DNA from: Mycobacterium sp. GA-1841
Lineage (GTDB): Bacteria; Actinomycetota; Actinomycetes; Mycobacteriales; Mycobacteriaceae
Length of the DNA: 64,000 nucleotides
NCBI RefSeq assembly: GCF_001954135.1
Contig: NZ_MBEQ01000095.1
Span: 62,001 to 126,000, forward strand
Direction of reading: 5' to 3'
Shown: positions 17,226 through 25,741 of the stretch, one piece after another
Position numbering within the stretch: the first letter of the stretch is position 1
How the letters are laid out: each line of letters opens with the position of its first letter
The notes under the pieces: model-generated
Database searches by the model: none
What the model was told of the DNA's origin: nothing
The model's input: only the letters and a program-made list of their open reading frames with translations
Translations under genes and position numbers: made by a program

Positions 17226-18329
17226 TCACCAATCGTCATAATCATCATCGCCGTCGCCCATGTCGTGTTCCAACGGAGCCGGCACGGCCAGCCCGGTCGC
17301 GGTACCTCCACCGCCACCAGCGCGCTGACCGCCGCCCATCATGCCCATACCGCCGCCCATGCCACCGCCAGCCGAGTTGGCAGCGGCCACCGGCGCGACG
17401 CCACCGACCACGGCGGCACTGGCGCCGGGATCGACCGAGACCGGTGCGGTACTGCCGCCGCCGACCATCTTCGCCAACAAGGGAGTCTGCGGGCTGCCCC
17501 CGCCGGAGCCGCCGGGCAACCCGGCGGCCTTGACCATGCCGGCGCCGGTGCTCGGCCCAGACCCGCCGGCCAGCGGATGGTTCGAGAACGCCGAGAACGG
17601 GCTGGCGCCACCGCCGGTGCCCTTGCCGCCGGAACCCAGCATCGAGGTCAGCTGTTGTAAGGGCTGCGAGAGCTGTTGCAGAGGCTGCGACAGCTGCTGG
17701 GGGATCTGGCCGAACATCTGCGGAATCTGCCCCAGCATCTGCGGGAGCTGGCTGATCATCTGCATCATCTGATCAGCACCTTTTTGCGCCGCCTGCTGGG
17801 CCTGGGCGGTCGGTGGGGTGCCGACCTGCGGCAGGTTGGCGATGGTGCCCAGGCTGCTGGCCATCTCGGAGCTGGCCGCCGAAACCGTCGCGATGTTCTG
17901 CGACAGCCCCATCTTGATCCGGCTCTCGATCAGCTCCTGCTTGTTGCTGAACGGCAACGCTTGCAAAGCCATGACCTCTTGCTGAACCTCTTCGGCCGCC
18001 GCATTGAGCATGGTCTTGGTCTGCACCACGGCCGCAGCCATCGTGGTCAGCGCGGTGGCGATGGCCTCCGCCTGGGCGGCATTGGCCTCATGCCCGGCGA
18101 TCATCGTGGTCGCCTCACCCGAGGCCGCCAGCGAGGCGCCACCCTGCCACTCACCGGTCAGCTTCGACAGTTGGTTGGTCTGCTGAGGAACGACATGGCC
18201 GCTGATCTTGGTCGCGACCTTGGTGTACGACGCCGCCGCCGCAGTCAGCTGATCCTCATCGATATTCGGCCAAGCCGGTCCTTGCAACGTCTGAGACCCG
18301 TACGGGCTGCTGTCGCGCGGCATCCCCAT
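17226..18329 (-). CDS. Type VII secretion (PPE/Esp)-like protein with Gly/Met-rich C-terminus
   Basis: A 367-residue protein with a long helical N-terminal region reminiscent of PPE/EspA-type substrates: WPNIDEDQLTAAAASYTKVA, a WQG turn (LTGEWQGGAS) and long Ala-rich helices to about residue 170. After it come repeated QMLGQIPQMFGQIPQQLSQ segments, a Gly/Met-rich stretch and an acidic end (DMGDGDDDYDDW). It has no canonical PPE tripeptide, so calling it a PPE family member would be too strong. It is upstream of the PE-like gene, and the two may form a heterodimer exported by an ESX system. An AAGGGGG stretch precedes the start. It sits where the sterol cluster would otherwise continue from hsd4B to ltp2. 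Confidence 0.75.
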   Translation of the reverse strand: MGMPRDSSPYGSQTLQGPAWPNIDEDQLTAAAASYTKVATKISGHVVPQQTNQLSKLTGEWQGGASLAASGEATTMIAGHEANAAQAEAIATALTTMAAAVVQTKTMLNAAAEEVQQEVMALQALPFSNKQELIESRIKMGLSQNIATVSAASSEMASSLGTIANLPQVGTPPTAQAQQAAQKGADQMMQMISQLPQMLGQIPQMFGQIPQQLSQPLQQLSQPLQQLTSMLGSGGKGTGGGASPFSAFSNHPLAGGSGPSTGAGMVKAAGLPGGSGGGSPQTPLLAKMVGGGSTAPVSVDPGASAAVVGGVAPVAAANSAGGGMGGGMGMMGGGQRAGGGGGTATGLAVPAPLEHDMGDGDDDYDDW

Positions 18330-18405
18330 GCCACGGCCCCCTTCTACGCGTGATGCACATCCGGAGCAAACATTACCGTGCCGAGCCGGGGTGACAATGC
18401 ACCTT

Positions 18406-19587
18406 TTATCCGAGGATCAGCCCGGAAGTCGGGACCCCGGTGCCCGCAGTGACCAGTACGTGCTCGACGCCGTCGACCTGGTTCACCGACGTGCCCCGCA
18501 ACTGACGCACGCCTTCGGCGATGCCGTTCATGCCGTGGATGTAGGCCTCGCCGAGTTGACCACCATGGGTGTTGATCGGCAGCCGGCCGCCGATCTCGAT
18601 GGCACCACCGGCGATGAAGTCCTTGGCCTCGCCCTTACCGCAGAAGCCGAGCTCCTCGAGCTGGATCAGCGTGTACGGGGTGAAGTGGTCGTAGAGGACC
18701 GCCGTTTGGATGTCGGCGGGCGACAGGCCGCTCTGCTGCCAGAGCTGACGTCCCACCAGGCCCATCTCGGGCAGGCCGAGCTCGTCACGGTAGTACGAGT
18801 ACATCGTGAACTGGTCGGTGCCGGCACCCTGGGCGGCCGCCTCGATGATCGCCGGCCGGTGCTTGAGATCCTTCGCCCGCTCAGGGGTGGTCACCACGAT
18901 GGCCACCCCGCCGTCGCTCTCCTGGCAGCAGTCCAGCAGCCGCAGCGGCTCGGCGATCCATCGGGAGTTCTGGTGATCCTCGATGGTGATCGGCTTGCCG
19001 TAGAAGAACGCCTTCGGGTTGGTGGCGGCGTGCTTGCGGTCGGCCACCGACACCGCGCCGAAATCCGCGCTGGTGGCGCCGTATTCGTGCATGTAGCGCT
19101 GGGCGATCATCGCCACCGACGCGGCCGGGGTGCTCAGCCCGTGCGGGTAGGACCAGCTGTACTCGACGCCACGCGAATCGGCGTTGACGGTCAGGCCGGT
19201 CATCACCTGGCCGAACCGGAACTCCGAGCGCTCGTTGAATGCCCGGTAGGCGACAACGACTTCCGCGACCCCGGTCGCGACCGCCAGCGCTGCCTGCTGG
19301 ACGGTTGCCGCCGCGGCACCACCGCCGTAACCGATCTGGCTGAAGAACTTCAGATCCCCGATCCCGGTGGACCGCGCCACGGCGGTCTCCAAGTTGGAAT
19401 CCATGGTGAACGTCACCAGACCGTCGACATCGGAGGGCTTCAGCCCAGCGTCGTCGAGCGCGTCGAGTACCGCCTCGGCGGCCAGACGCAGTTCACTGCG
19501 TCCGGAGTTCTTGGAGAAGTCGGTGGCGCCGATCCCGGCGATCGCCGCTTTTCCCGATAACCCGGCCTTGCCGGACAAGCCGCTCAT
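18406..19587 (-). CDS. ltp2: Steroid side-chain aldol lyase Ltp2 (thiolase fold)
   Basis: Performs the retro-aldol step that releases propionyl-CoA from the 17-hydroxy C22 CoA ester and leaves androstenedione-type product, working with the DUF35 domain of ChsH2. The 393-residue thiolase-fold protein has FSKNSGRSELRLAAEAVLDA, YDHFTPYTLIQLEELGFC and NTHGGQLGEAYIHGMNGI, matching Rv3540c. The ATG at 19587 overlaps the chsH1 stop by 4 bp (ATGA). The N-terminus holds two copies of LSGKA, so it is several residues longer than the M. tuberculosis protein. It is the last gene of the cyp125-to-ltp2 operon. Confidence 0.95.
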   Translation of the reverse strand: MSGLSGKAGLSGKAAIAGIGATDFSKNSGRSELRLAAEAVLDALDDAGLKPSDVDGLVTFTMDSNLETAVARSTGIGDLKFFSQIGYGGGAAAATVQQAALAVATGVAEVVVAYRAFNERSEFRFGQVMTGLTVNADSRGVEYSWSYPHGLSTPAASVAMIAQRYMHEYGATSADFGAVSVADRKHAATNPKAFFYGKPITIEDHQNSRWIAEPLRLLDCCQESDGGVAIVVTTPERAKDLKHRPAIIEAAAQGAGTDQFTMYSYYRDELGLPEMGLVGRQLWQQSGLSPADIQTAVLYDHFTPYTLIQLEELGFCGKGEAKDFIAGGAIEIGGRLPINTHGGQLGEAYIHGMNGIAEGVRQLRGTSVNQVDGVEHVLVTAGTGVPTSGLILG

Positions 19588-19994
19588 GCCTGGTCTCCCA
19601 AAGTGAGTGTGGACGTGGCGATGACGTGGTTGCCAAGGCTGTTGCTGCCCACCACTTTCAGTGTCACCAGGTCGCCTTCGATCTCGGTGACCTCTCCGGT
19701 GAAGGTGATGGTGTCGTACGCGTACCAGGGCACTCCGAGGCGCAGCTTGATCGACTTGATCACCGCATTCGGACCGGCCCAGTCGGTGACGTAGCGCTGA
19801 ACCAGTCCGGTGTCGGTGAGGATGTTGACGAAGATGTCCTTGGAACCCTTGGCCTGCGCCTTGTCCCGGTCGTGGTGGACGTCCTGGTAGTCGCGGGTGG
19901 CGATCGCCGTGGAGACGATGAACGTCGGGTCGCCGTAGATCTTGAGTTCGGGGAGTGTGGTGCCGACTCGAACGTCGGAGACGGTCAGGCTCAT
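19584..19994 (-). CDS. chsH1: Steroid enoyl-CoA hydratase subunit ChsH1 (MaoC-like)
   Basis: One half of the ChsH1-ChsH2 hydratase that adds water to the steroid C22 2-enoyl-CoA. The 136 residues form a single hot-dog domain with the hydratase motif region (ATRDYQDVHHDRDKAQAKG, then DIFVNILTDTGLVQRYV). The ATG at 19994 overlaps the chsH2 stop by 4 bp and follows a GGAG; an upstream in-frame start at 20024 adds ten residues inside chsH2 and is less likely. The orthologue is Rv3541c. Confidence 0.94.
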   Translation of the reverse strand: MSLTVSDVRVGTTLPELKIYGDPTFIVSTAIATRDYQDVHHDRDKAQAKGSKDIFVNILTDTGLVQRYVTDWAGPNAVIKSIKLRLGVPWYAYDTITFTGEVTEIEGDLVTLKVVGSNSLGNHVIATSTLTLGDQA

Positions 19995-20962
19995 GCTTGC
20001 GGCTCCCATGCGTACAACGTCCAAGCCGGGCTGATCTCACTGTCCGGGAAGTCGATATAGGTTGCGGTGACGGGCATTCCGATCTTCACCTGATCGGCGT
20101 CGATCCCGCGCAGCTCACCCAGCATCCGGACCCCCTCTTCGAGTTCGACGAGGGCGATCACGAACGGCAGGCTCCGTCCGGGCACCTTCGGGGCGTGGTG
20201 CACCACGTAGCTGAAGACCGTGCCCCTGCCCGAGGACACGAGATAATCCGCCGGGGCGTCTTTGTCGGCCCACACCGCCGGCACCGGCGGGTGCTGCAGA
20301 GAACCATCCGGGCGCTTCTGGATCCGGAGTTCGTGGGCGTTGACGCCGTCCCAGAAGAACTTGGTGTCCCGCGAAGATGACGGCCGCATCAGCTTGTCCG
20401 GGTCGAGATCTTCTGGGATGGCAACGGTTTCCGAGGCTTCCGCGGCAGCCTGCTTGGCGGCGGGGAGGAACTTCATGATCCGCCAGTCCATGTCGGCGAC
20501 TTCTTCGTCACCGACGTGCCAACGGATCTTCTGGTTGATGAAGTAGCCCTCACCCAGCGCGGTCTGCTTGGGGCCGACGATGCCGACGATTTCGGCGCTC
20601 ATCACCACCTGCTCACCGGGCTGGATGTAGCGGTGATAGGTCTGGTCGCAGTTGGTGGCGACGACGCCGACATACCCGGCATCGTCGAACAACTTCATCG
20701 CCCTACCCAGCGGATCATCGTCAGACCGGGTGCGTCCCAGCCCCATCATGGTCCAGACCTGGATCATGGCAGGCGGGGCCACGATGCCCGGATGGCCGGC
20801 GGACTTGGCGGCGGCTTCGTCGACGTAGATCGGGTTCTTGTCTCCGATGGCGTCGACCCAGTGGTGAATCATGGGCTGATTCACCGGGTCTCGAGCCACC
20901 GTCGGCTTGCTCGTCCCGGACGCGATGATCTGGTCGATACCGGCCTGCAGATTCACGCTCAC
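19991..20962 (-). CDS. chsH2: Steroid enoyl-CoA hydratase subunit ChsH2 (MaoC-like plus DUF35)
   Basis: Partner of ChsH1 and of Ltp2. Residues ~1-170 form a MaoC-like hot-dog domain (MIHHWVDAIGDKNPIYVDE, GIVAPPAMIQVW). The rest is a DUF35 OB-fold domain (WDGVNAHELRIQKRPDG, PFVIALVELEEGVRMLGEL) that is known to bind Ltp2 so that hydration is coupled to side-chain cleavage. The usual DUF35 zinc cysteines are not seen. The start is a GTG with GAGGGA upstream. 323 residues, close to Rv3542c. Sits 15 bp after chsE2. Confidence 0.94.
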   Translation of the reverse strand: MSVNLQAGIDQIIASGTSKPTVARDPVNQPMIHHWVDAIGDKNPIYVDEAAAKSAGHPGIVAPPAMIQVWTMMGLGRTRSDDDPLGRAMKLFDDAGYVGVVATNCDQTYHRYIQPGEQVVMSAEIVGIVGPKQTALGEGYFINQKIRWHVGDEEVADMDWRIMKFLPAAKQAAAEASETVAIPEDLDPDKLMRPSSSRDTKFFWDGVNAHELRIQKRPDGSLQHPPVPAVWADKDAPADYLVSSGRGTVFSYVVHHAPKVPGRSLPFVIALVELEEGVRMLGELRGIDADQVKIGMPVTATYIDFPDSEISPAWTLYAWEPQA

Positions 20963-20977
20963 CTCAATCCCTCGCTG

Positions 20978-22141
20978 TTACCGCGGAACCCTCGGCACCT
21001 TGAGGCCCGACGCCGCGATCATCTCGCGCATCACCTCGTTGACGCCACCGCCGAACGTGATCACCAGGTTGCGCTTGGCCACCTTGTCCAGCCACACCAG
21101 CAGTTCGGCGGTCTCTGGATCAGCCGGGTTGCCGTACTTGCCGACGATTTCCTCGGCCAACCGGCCGACTTCCTGGATCCGTTCGGTGGAGAACACCTTG
21201 GTGGCGGCGGCGTCGGCGACCGCGATCGTCTCGCCGGCCGCGGCAACCTGCCAGTTGAGCAGCTCGTTGATCCGCCAGATCGACTTGATCTGTCCCAGTA
21301 GGCGTTTCACGTCGTCGTTCTCGATCGGGGTGACCCCGTCCGAACCGGGCTTGGAGGCCCAGGCGTGCACCTGGTCGTAGATGCCGGCGACGCGACCGGC
21401 CGGCCCCAGACCCACCCGCTCGTGGTTGAGCTGGGTGGTGATGAGCTTCCAGCCGCCGTTCTCCTCACCGACGAGCATGTCGGCGGGCACGTGCACGTCG
21501 TTGTAGTACGACGCGTTGGTGTGATGGGCGCCGTCGGACAGGATGATCGGCGTCCACGAGTAGCCGGGATCCTTGGTGTCGACGATCAGGATCGAGATGC
21601 CCTTGTGCTTGGCCGCGGTCGGGTCGGTGCGGCACGCCAGCCAGATGTAGTCGGCGTCGTGTGCGCCGGTGGTCCACATCTTCTGGCCGTTGACGATGTA
21701 CTCGTCACCGTGCCGGACGGCCGTCGTCCGCAGCGAGGCCAGGTCGGTACCAGCATCGGGTTCTGAGTAACCGATGGCGAAATGCACGTCACCGGAAAGG
21801 ATTCCGGGCAGGAACTTCTTCTTCTGCTCCTCGGTACCCAGTGCCTGCAGGGTCGGGCCCACGGTCTGCAGCGTGACCATCGGCAACGGGATGTCGGCAC
21901 GGTTGGCCTCGTTGATGAAGATCTGCTGTTCCACCGGGCCGAAGCCCAGGCCGCCGTATTCCTTGGGCCAGCCGACACCGAGCTTGCCGTCGCTGCCCAT
22001 CCGCTTGATCACCGTGCGGTAGGCCTCGTTGTGCCGGTCGGACTCCATCGCCTTGGCTTCATCGGGGGTGATGAGAGTCGAGAAGTATTCGCGCAGTTCG
22101 GCTTGCAGCGCGCGCTGCTCGGGTGTCAGATCGATGAACAT
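20978..22141 (-). CDS. chsE2: Acyl-CoA dehydrogenase subunit ChsE2 (FadE29)
   Basis: One half of the heterotetrameric ChsE1-ChsE2 acyl-CoA dehydrogenase that desaturates the steroid 3-carbon side-chain CoA. The 387 residues carry usual FAD-dehydrogenase motifs (IGYSEPDAGTDLASLRT, NGQKMWTTGAHDADY, FGGGVNEVMREMIA). The ATG at 22141 shares one base with the chsE1 stop (TAATG), which sets the start; the frame stays open to 22360, but inside chsE1. The orthologue is Rv3543c. Confidence 0.95.
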   Translation of the reverse strand: MFIDLTPEQRALQAELREYFSTLITPDEAKAMESDRHNEAYRTVIKRMGSDGKLGVGWPKEYGGLGFGPVEQQIFINEANRADIPLPMVTLQTVGPTLQALGTEEQKKKFLPGILSGDVHFAIGYSEPDAGTDLASLRTTAVRHGDEYIVNGQKMWTTGAHDADYIWLACRTDPTAAKHKGISILIVDTKDPGYSWTPIILSDGAHHTNASYYNDVHVPADMLVGEENGGWKLITTQLNHERVGLGPAGRVAGIYDQVHAWASKPGSDGVTPIENDDVKRLLGQIKSIWRINELLNWQVAAAGETIAVADAAATKVFSTERIQEVGRLAEEIVGKYGNPADPETAELLVWLDKVAKRNLVITFGGGVNEVMREMIAASGLKVPRVPR

Positions 22142-23145
22142 TACGCTCCCACCAAGTCGAGGCGATGCGACGGACCACCGAGCAACCGGGTCAGGTCCTT
22201 GATCGAGGAGTAGTAGCGGTCCATCGGGTAGGTGATGTCCATACCCATACCGCCATGCAGGTGGTGGCACAGCCGCATGGCCGGTGCGGCCTGCGAGGTC
22301 AGCCAGTAACCCAGGATGCCGAGATCCTCGTCGGCATCGAGACCTTCGGACAGCCGCCACAGCGCCGAGGTCGACACCAAAGAGATTGTCCGCGAAGCGA
22401 TGTAGACCTCCGACAACTGCGCGGCCACGGTCTGGAACGTCGACAGTGGACGGCCGAACTGCTCGCGGGTGGCCACATAGTCGGCAGTCAACCGCAGGGC
22501 GCCGGCAACCAGTCCGGCCGCGAACGCGCCGGTGACCGCCAGGGCCAACTCGTTGACCCGATGCGCAGTCGCGCCGTCGAGGACATCGGCGGCGTCGACC
22601 GCGACGTCGGCGAACGTCACGACGTACTCGTCCGAACCGTTGGCGGTCGGGGTCTTGGTGACCGTCACACCGTCAGCCGTGGGCGCCACCACGACGACCG
22701 CGCTGTCGGCGGTGACCACCAACCACTTCGCCGTCTCGGCATACGGCACGCCGACCTTGGTGCCGTTGAGCTTTCCGTCGGCGAAGTTCACGGTGGGCCG
22801 CTCGGGCAGCTGGCGACCCGGCTCGTTGAGCGCTGCGGACAGCACCGCACCGGTGGCAACTCCAGACAGATACCGGTCCTGCTGGGCGTCGGATGCCAGG
22901 TCGAGCAACGGCACCAGCCCGAGCCCGAGGGTGGCCAGCGCCGGGCTGATGGTGCCGTGCCGGCCGATCTCGGTGAGCGCGGTGGACAACTCGGGCAGGC
23001 CCAGCCCGTCACCCCCGAGGCGTTCCGGCACTCCCAGCGCCGCAACCCCACCGGAAACCAGTGCGTCCCAGGTGTTGTCGCGTTCCAGAACAGAGGTCAC
23101 CACATCGGCGACAGCCTGCTGTTCCGGGTTCGGTGTGAAATCCAC
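22141..23145 (-). CDS. chsE1: Acyl-CoA dehydrogenase subunit ChsE1 (FadE28)
   Basis: Second, shorter subunit (334 residues) of the ChsE1-ChsE2 dehydrogenase. It has the dehydrogenase C-terminal region (TADYVATREQFGRPLSTFQ, LHGGMGMDITYPMDRYY) but a weak middle beta-domain, as expected for a subunit that shares FAD sites with its partner. GTG start with a GAGGAGG site upstream. It lies 27 bp after cyp125 in the same operon. The orthologue is Rv3544c. Confidence 0.94.
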   Translation of the reverse strand: MDFTPNPEQQAVADVVTSVLERDNTWDALVSGGVAALGVPERLGGDGLGLPELSTALTEIGRHGTISPALATLGLGLVPLLDLASDAQQDRYLSGVATGAVLSAALNEPGRQLPERPTVNFADGKLNGTKVGVPYAETAKWLVVTADSAVVVVAPTADGVTVTKTPTANGSDEYVVTFADVAVDAADVLDGATAHRVNELALAVTGAFAAGLVAGALRLTADYVATREQFGRPLSTFQTVAAQLSEVYIASRTISLVSTSALWRLSEGLDADEDLGILGYWLTSQAAPAMRLCHHLHGGMGMDITYPMDRYYSSIKDLTRLLGGPSHRLDLVGA

Positions 23146-23172
23146 CCGAATCCTCCTCGTTTCGTCAGACGA

Positions 23173-24423
23173 TCAATGGCTGACCGGGCACTTACCGGTG
23201 TAGTCCACCGGCCAGTGCTTGATGCCGTTGAGCCAGCCGGACTTCAGCCGCTCGGGATCGCCGATCGGCTTGAGGTCGGGCATGTGGTCGGCGACGGCGT
23301 TGAAGATCAGGTTGATCGTCAGGCGGGCCAGGTTGGCGCCGATGCAGTAGTGCGCACCGGTGCCGCCGAAGCCCACGTGCGGGTTCGGGTCGCGCAGGAT
23401 GTTGAACGTGAACGGATCCTCGAACACGGTCTCGTCGAAGTTGGCCGAGCGGTAGGACATCACGACCCGCTCGCCGGCCTTGATCTTGACGCCGGAGATC
23501 TCGGTGTCCTCGCTGGCTGTGCGCTGGAACGCCGAAACCGGGGTGGCCCAACGGATGATCTCGTCGACGGCGGTCTTGGGCCGTTCCTTCTTGAACAGCT
23601 CCCACTGATCGGGGTTCTGTGAGAAGGCGATCATGCCGTGGGTGATCGAGTTGCGGCTGGTCTCGTTGCCCGCCACGGCCAGCATGATCACGAAGAAGCC
23701 GAACTCGTCGTCCGACAGCTTCTCGCCGTCGATGTCGGCCTGGATCAGCTTGGTGACGATGTCGTCGGTCGGGTTCTTGCCCCGCTCCTCGGCCATCTTC
23801 ATGGCGTAGGTGATGACCTCGAACGAGGACATGGCGGGATCGACGTCGGCGTATTCGGGGTCGTCGCCGGCGGTCATCTCGTTGGACCAGCGGAACAGCT
23901 TGTCGCGATCGTCCTGCGGGACGCCGAGCAGCTCGGCGATGGCCTGCAGCGGCAGCTCGCAGGACACCTGCTCGACGAAGTCACCGGAGTTCGACGCCGC
24001 GGCATTCTTGGCGATCTGCTGCGCGCGGTTGTTCAGCTCGTCCTCGAGACGCGACAGCGCACGCGGGGTGAAACCGCGGGAGATGATCTTGCGCAGCCGG
24101 GTGTGGTGCGGGGCGTCCATGTTGAGCAGGACGGCGCGCTGCAGATCGACCGCTTCGCGGGTCATCTCCTGCGGCCAGACCGGGATCGCCCCGTTCATCG
24201 CGCTGGAGAACACGTCGCTGCGCAGCGAGACGTCCTTGACGTCCTCGTGCCGGGTGACCAACCAGTAGCCCTTGTCACCGAAGCCTCCGGTGCCGCCGGG
24301 CACGTCGACCCAGCGAACCGGTTCGGCCTTGCGCAACTCGGCAAGCTCCTCGACCGGCAGGCCCTTGAGGTTGAGCTCAGAATCGAGGAAGTCGAAGTCC
24401 TTGGGGATGTTCGGGCAGCCCAT
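23173..24423 (-). CDS. cyp125: Steroid C26(27)-monooxygenase cytochrome P450 CYP125
   Basis: Oxidises the terminal methyl of cholest-4-en-3-one to the carboxylic acid, starting side-chain breakdown. The 416-residue P450 shows the I-helix oxygen motif region (MLAVAGNETSRNSITHG), ExxR-type residues, and the heme loop FGGTGAHYCIGANLARL with the cysteine thiolate ligand. The ATG at 24423 has a strong AAGGAG site; the frame continues upstream but without family-like sequence. It is the first gene of the operon to ltp2 and is divergent from fadA5. The orthologue is Rv3545c. Confidence 0.96.
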   Translation of the reverse strand: MGCPNIPKDFDFLDSELNLKGLPVEELAELRKAEPVRWVDVPGGTGGFGDKGYWLVTRHEDVKDVSLRSDVFSSAMNGAIPVWPQEMTREAVDLQRAVLLNMDAPHHTRLRKIISRGFTPRALSRLEDELNNRAQQIAKNAAASNSGDFVEQVSCELPLQAIAELLGVPQDDRDKLFRWSNEMTAGDDPEYADVDPAMSSFEVITYAMKMAEERGKNPTDDIVTKLIQADIDGEKLSDDEFGFFVIMLAVAGNETSRNSITHGMIAFSQNPDQWELFKKERPKTAVDEIIRWATPVSAFQRTASEDTEISGVKIKAGERVVMSYRSANFDETVFEDPFTFNILRDPNPHVGFGGTGAHYCIGANLARLTINLIFNAVADHMPDLKPIGDPERLKSGWLNGIKHWPVDYTGKCPVSH

Positions 24424-24565
24424 GTCTCTACTCCTTGGGTTTGTAGCAAGCCGTGCGCGTAGCCAGCAATGCTTGAAACAACGTGGTCTAGTACCGATTG
24501 AGACCATTGAAACACGGCTTGACCGCAGATCAAAGGTAGTGATGCATCCGCGCTTGTCAGAGTAA

Positions 24566-24579
24566 TGAAACGTGTTCTA
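24566..24579. promoter_or_regulatory. KstR operator between cyp125 and fadA5
   Basis: TGAAACGTGTTCTA matches TnnAACnnGTTnnA at all fixed positions. It lies 10 bp before the fadA5 start. The 166-bp gap also holds a looser half-match (AACGTGGTCTA, near 24478) closer to cyp125, which was not counted as a site. Confidence 0.88.
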
Positions 24580-24589
24580 GCCTGGCTCC

Positions 24590-25741
24590 ATGGGTAACCC
24601 TGTCATCGTCGAAGCCACCCGCAGCCCCATCGGTAAGCGCAACGGCTGGTTGTCCGGCCTGCACGCCACCGAGCTGCTCGGCGCCGTCCAGAAGGCCCTC
24701 ATCGAGAAGGCCGGCATCGACCCCGGCAGCGTCGAGCAGGTTATCGGTGGCTGTGTCACGCAGTATGGCGAACAGGCCAACAACGTCACCCGGCAGTCCT
24801 GGTTGATCGCCGGCCTGCCCGAGCATGTCGGCGCCACCAGCATCGACTGCCAGTGCGGCAGCGCCCAGCAGGCCAACCACCTCGTCGCCGGATTGATCGC
24901 CGCCGGCGCCATCGACGTCGGCATCGCCTGCGGTATCGAGGCGATGAGCCGGGTGGGCCTCGGCGCCAACGGTGGCGGCGCCCGCGCTGCCTCGTGGGAC
25001 ATCGATCTGCCCAACCAGTTCGAGGCCGCCGAGCGGATCGCCAAGCGTCGCGGCCTGACCCGTGCCGACGTCGACGCACTCGGTCTGGCCTCGCAGACCC
25101 GGGCCAAGCAGGCCTGGGCCGAGGGCCGGTTCGACCGGGAGATCTCCCCGATCGTCGCGCCGGTGATCGACGAGAACAAGCAGCCGACCGCCGAGCTGAA
25201 CACCGTCAGCCGCGACCAGGGCCTGCGCGACACCACCGCCGAAGGTCTGGCCTCGCTCAAGCCGGTGATGGACGGCGGCATCCATACCGCGGGCACGTCG
25301 TCGCAGATTTCCGACGGCGCGGCTGCCGTGCTGTGGATGGACGAAGACAAAGCCAGGGCGCTGGGCCTCAAGCCGCGCGCCCGGATCATCGCGCAGGCCA
25401 ACGTCGGCGCCGAGACCTACTACCACCTCGACGGCCCCGTGCAGTCCACCGCCAAGGTGCTGGAGAAGGCCGGCATGAAGCTCGGCGACATCGACCTGGT
25501 CGAGATCAACGAAGCGTTCGCGTCCGTCGTGCTGTCGTGGGCGCAGGTGCACGGCGCCGACATGGACAAGGTCAACGTCAACGGCGGCGCCATCGCCCTG
25601 GGTCACCCCGTGGGGTCGACCGGGTCGCGGCTGATCACCACGGCGCTGCACGAGTTGGAGCGCACCGGCAAGAGCACCGCGCTGATCACCATGTGCGCCG
25701 GCGGAGCGCTGTCCACCGGAACGATCATCGAGCGCATCTAG
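24590..25741 (+). CDS. fadA5: Steroid side-chain thiolase FadA5
   Basis: Thiolytic cleavage of 3-oxo side-chain CoA esters of cholesterol. The 383-residue thiolase has all catalytic elements: nucleophilic Cys in DCQCGSAQQ, the VEINEAFA loop, the His of GGAIALGHPVGSTG and the second Cys in MCAGGALSTG. The ATG follows a perfect KstR box. The stop shares one base with the next gene's GTG. The orthologue is Rv3546, in the same divergent arrangement with cyp125. Confidence 0.96.
   Translation: MGNPVIVEATRSPIGKRNGWLSGLHATELLGAVQKALIEKAGIDPGSVEQVIGGCVTQYGEQANNVTRQSWLIAGLPEHVGATSIDCQCGSAQQANHLVAGLIAAGAIDVGIACGIEAMSRVGLGANGGGARAASWDIDLPNQFEAAERIAKRRGLTRADVDALGLASQTRAKQAWAEGRFDREISPIVAPVIDENKQPTAELNTVSRDQGLRDTTAEGLASLKPVMDGGIHTAGTSSQISDGAAAVLWMDEDKARALGLKPRARIIAQANVGAETYYHLDGPVQSTAKVLEKAGMKLGDIDLVEINEAFASVVLSWAQVHGADMDKVNVNGGAIALGHPVGSTGSRLITTALHELERTGKSTALITMCAGGALSTGTIIERI

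Noticed and set aside
16393..18329. Calling the secretion-like pair esxA/esxB, espB or a true PE/PPE pair
   Set aside because: No WXG pair with conserved 100-residue size, no PE or PPE tripeptide at the start; only fold-type and signal resemblance can be supported.
24470..24485. Second KstR box close to cyp125
   Set aside because: AACGTGGTCTA has two mismatches to the fixed positions of the consensus; the perfect box at 24566 can serve both directions.
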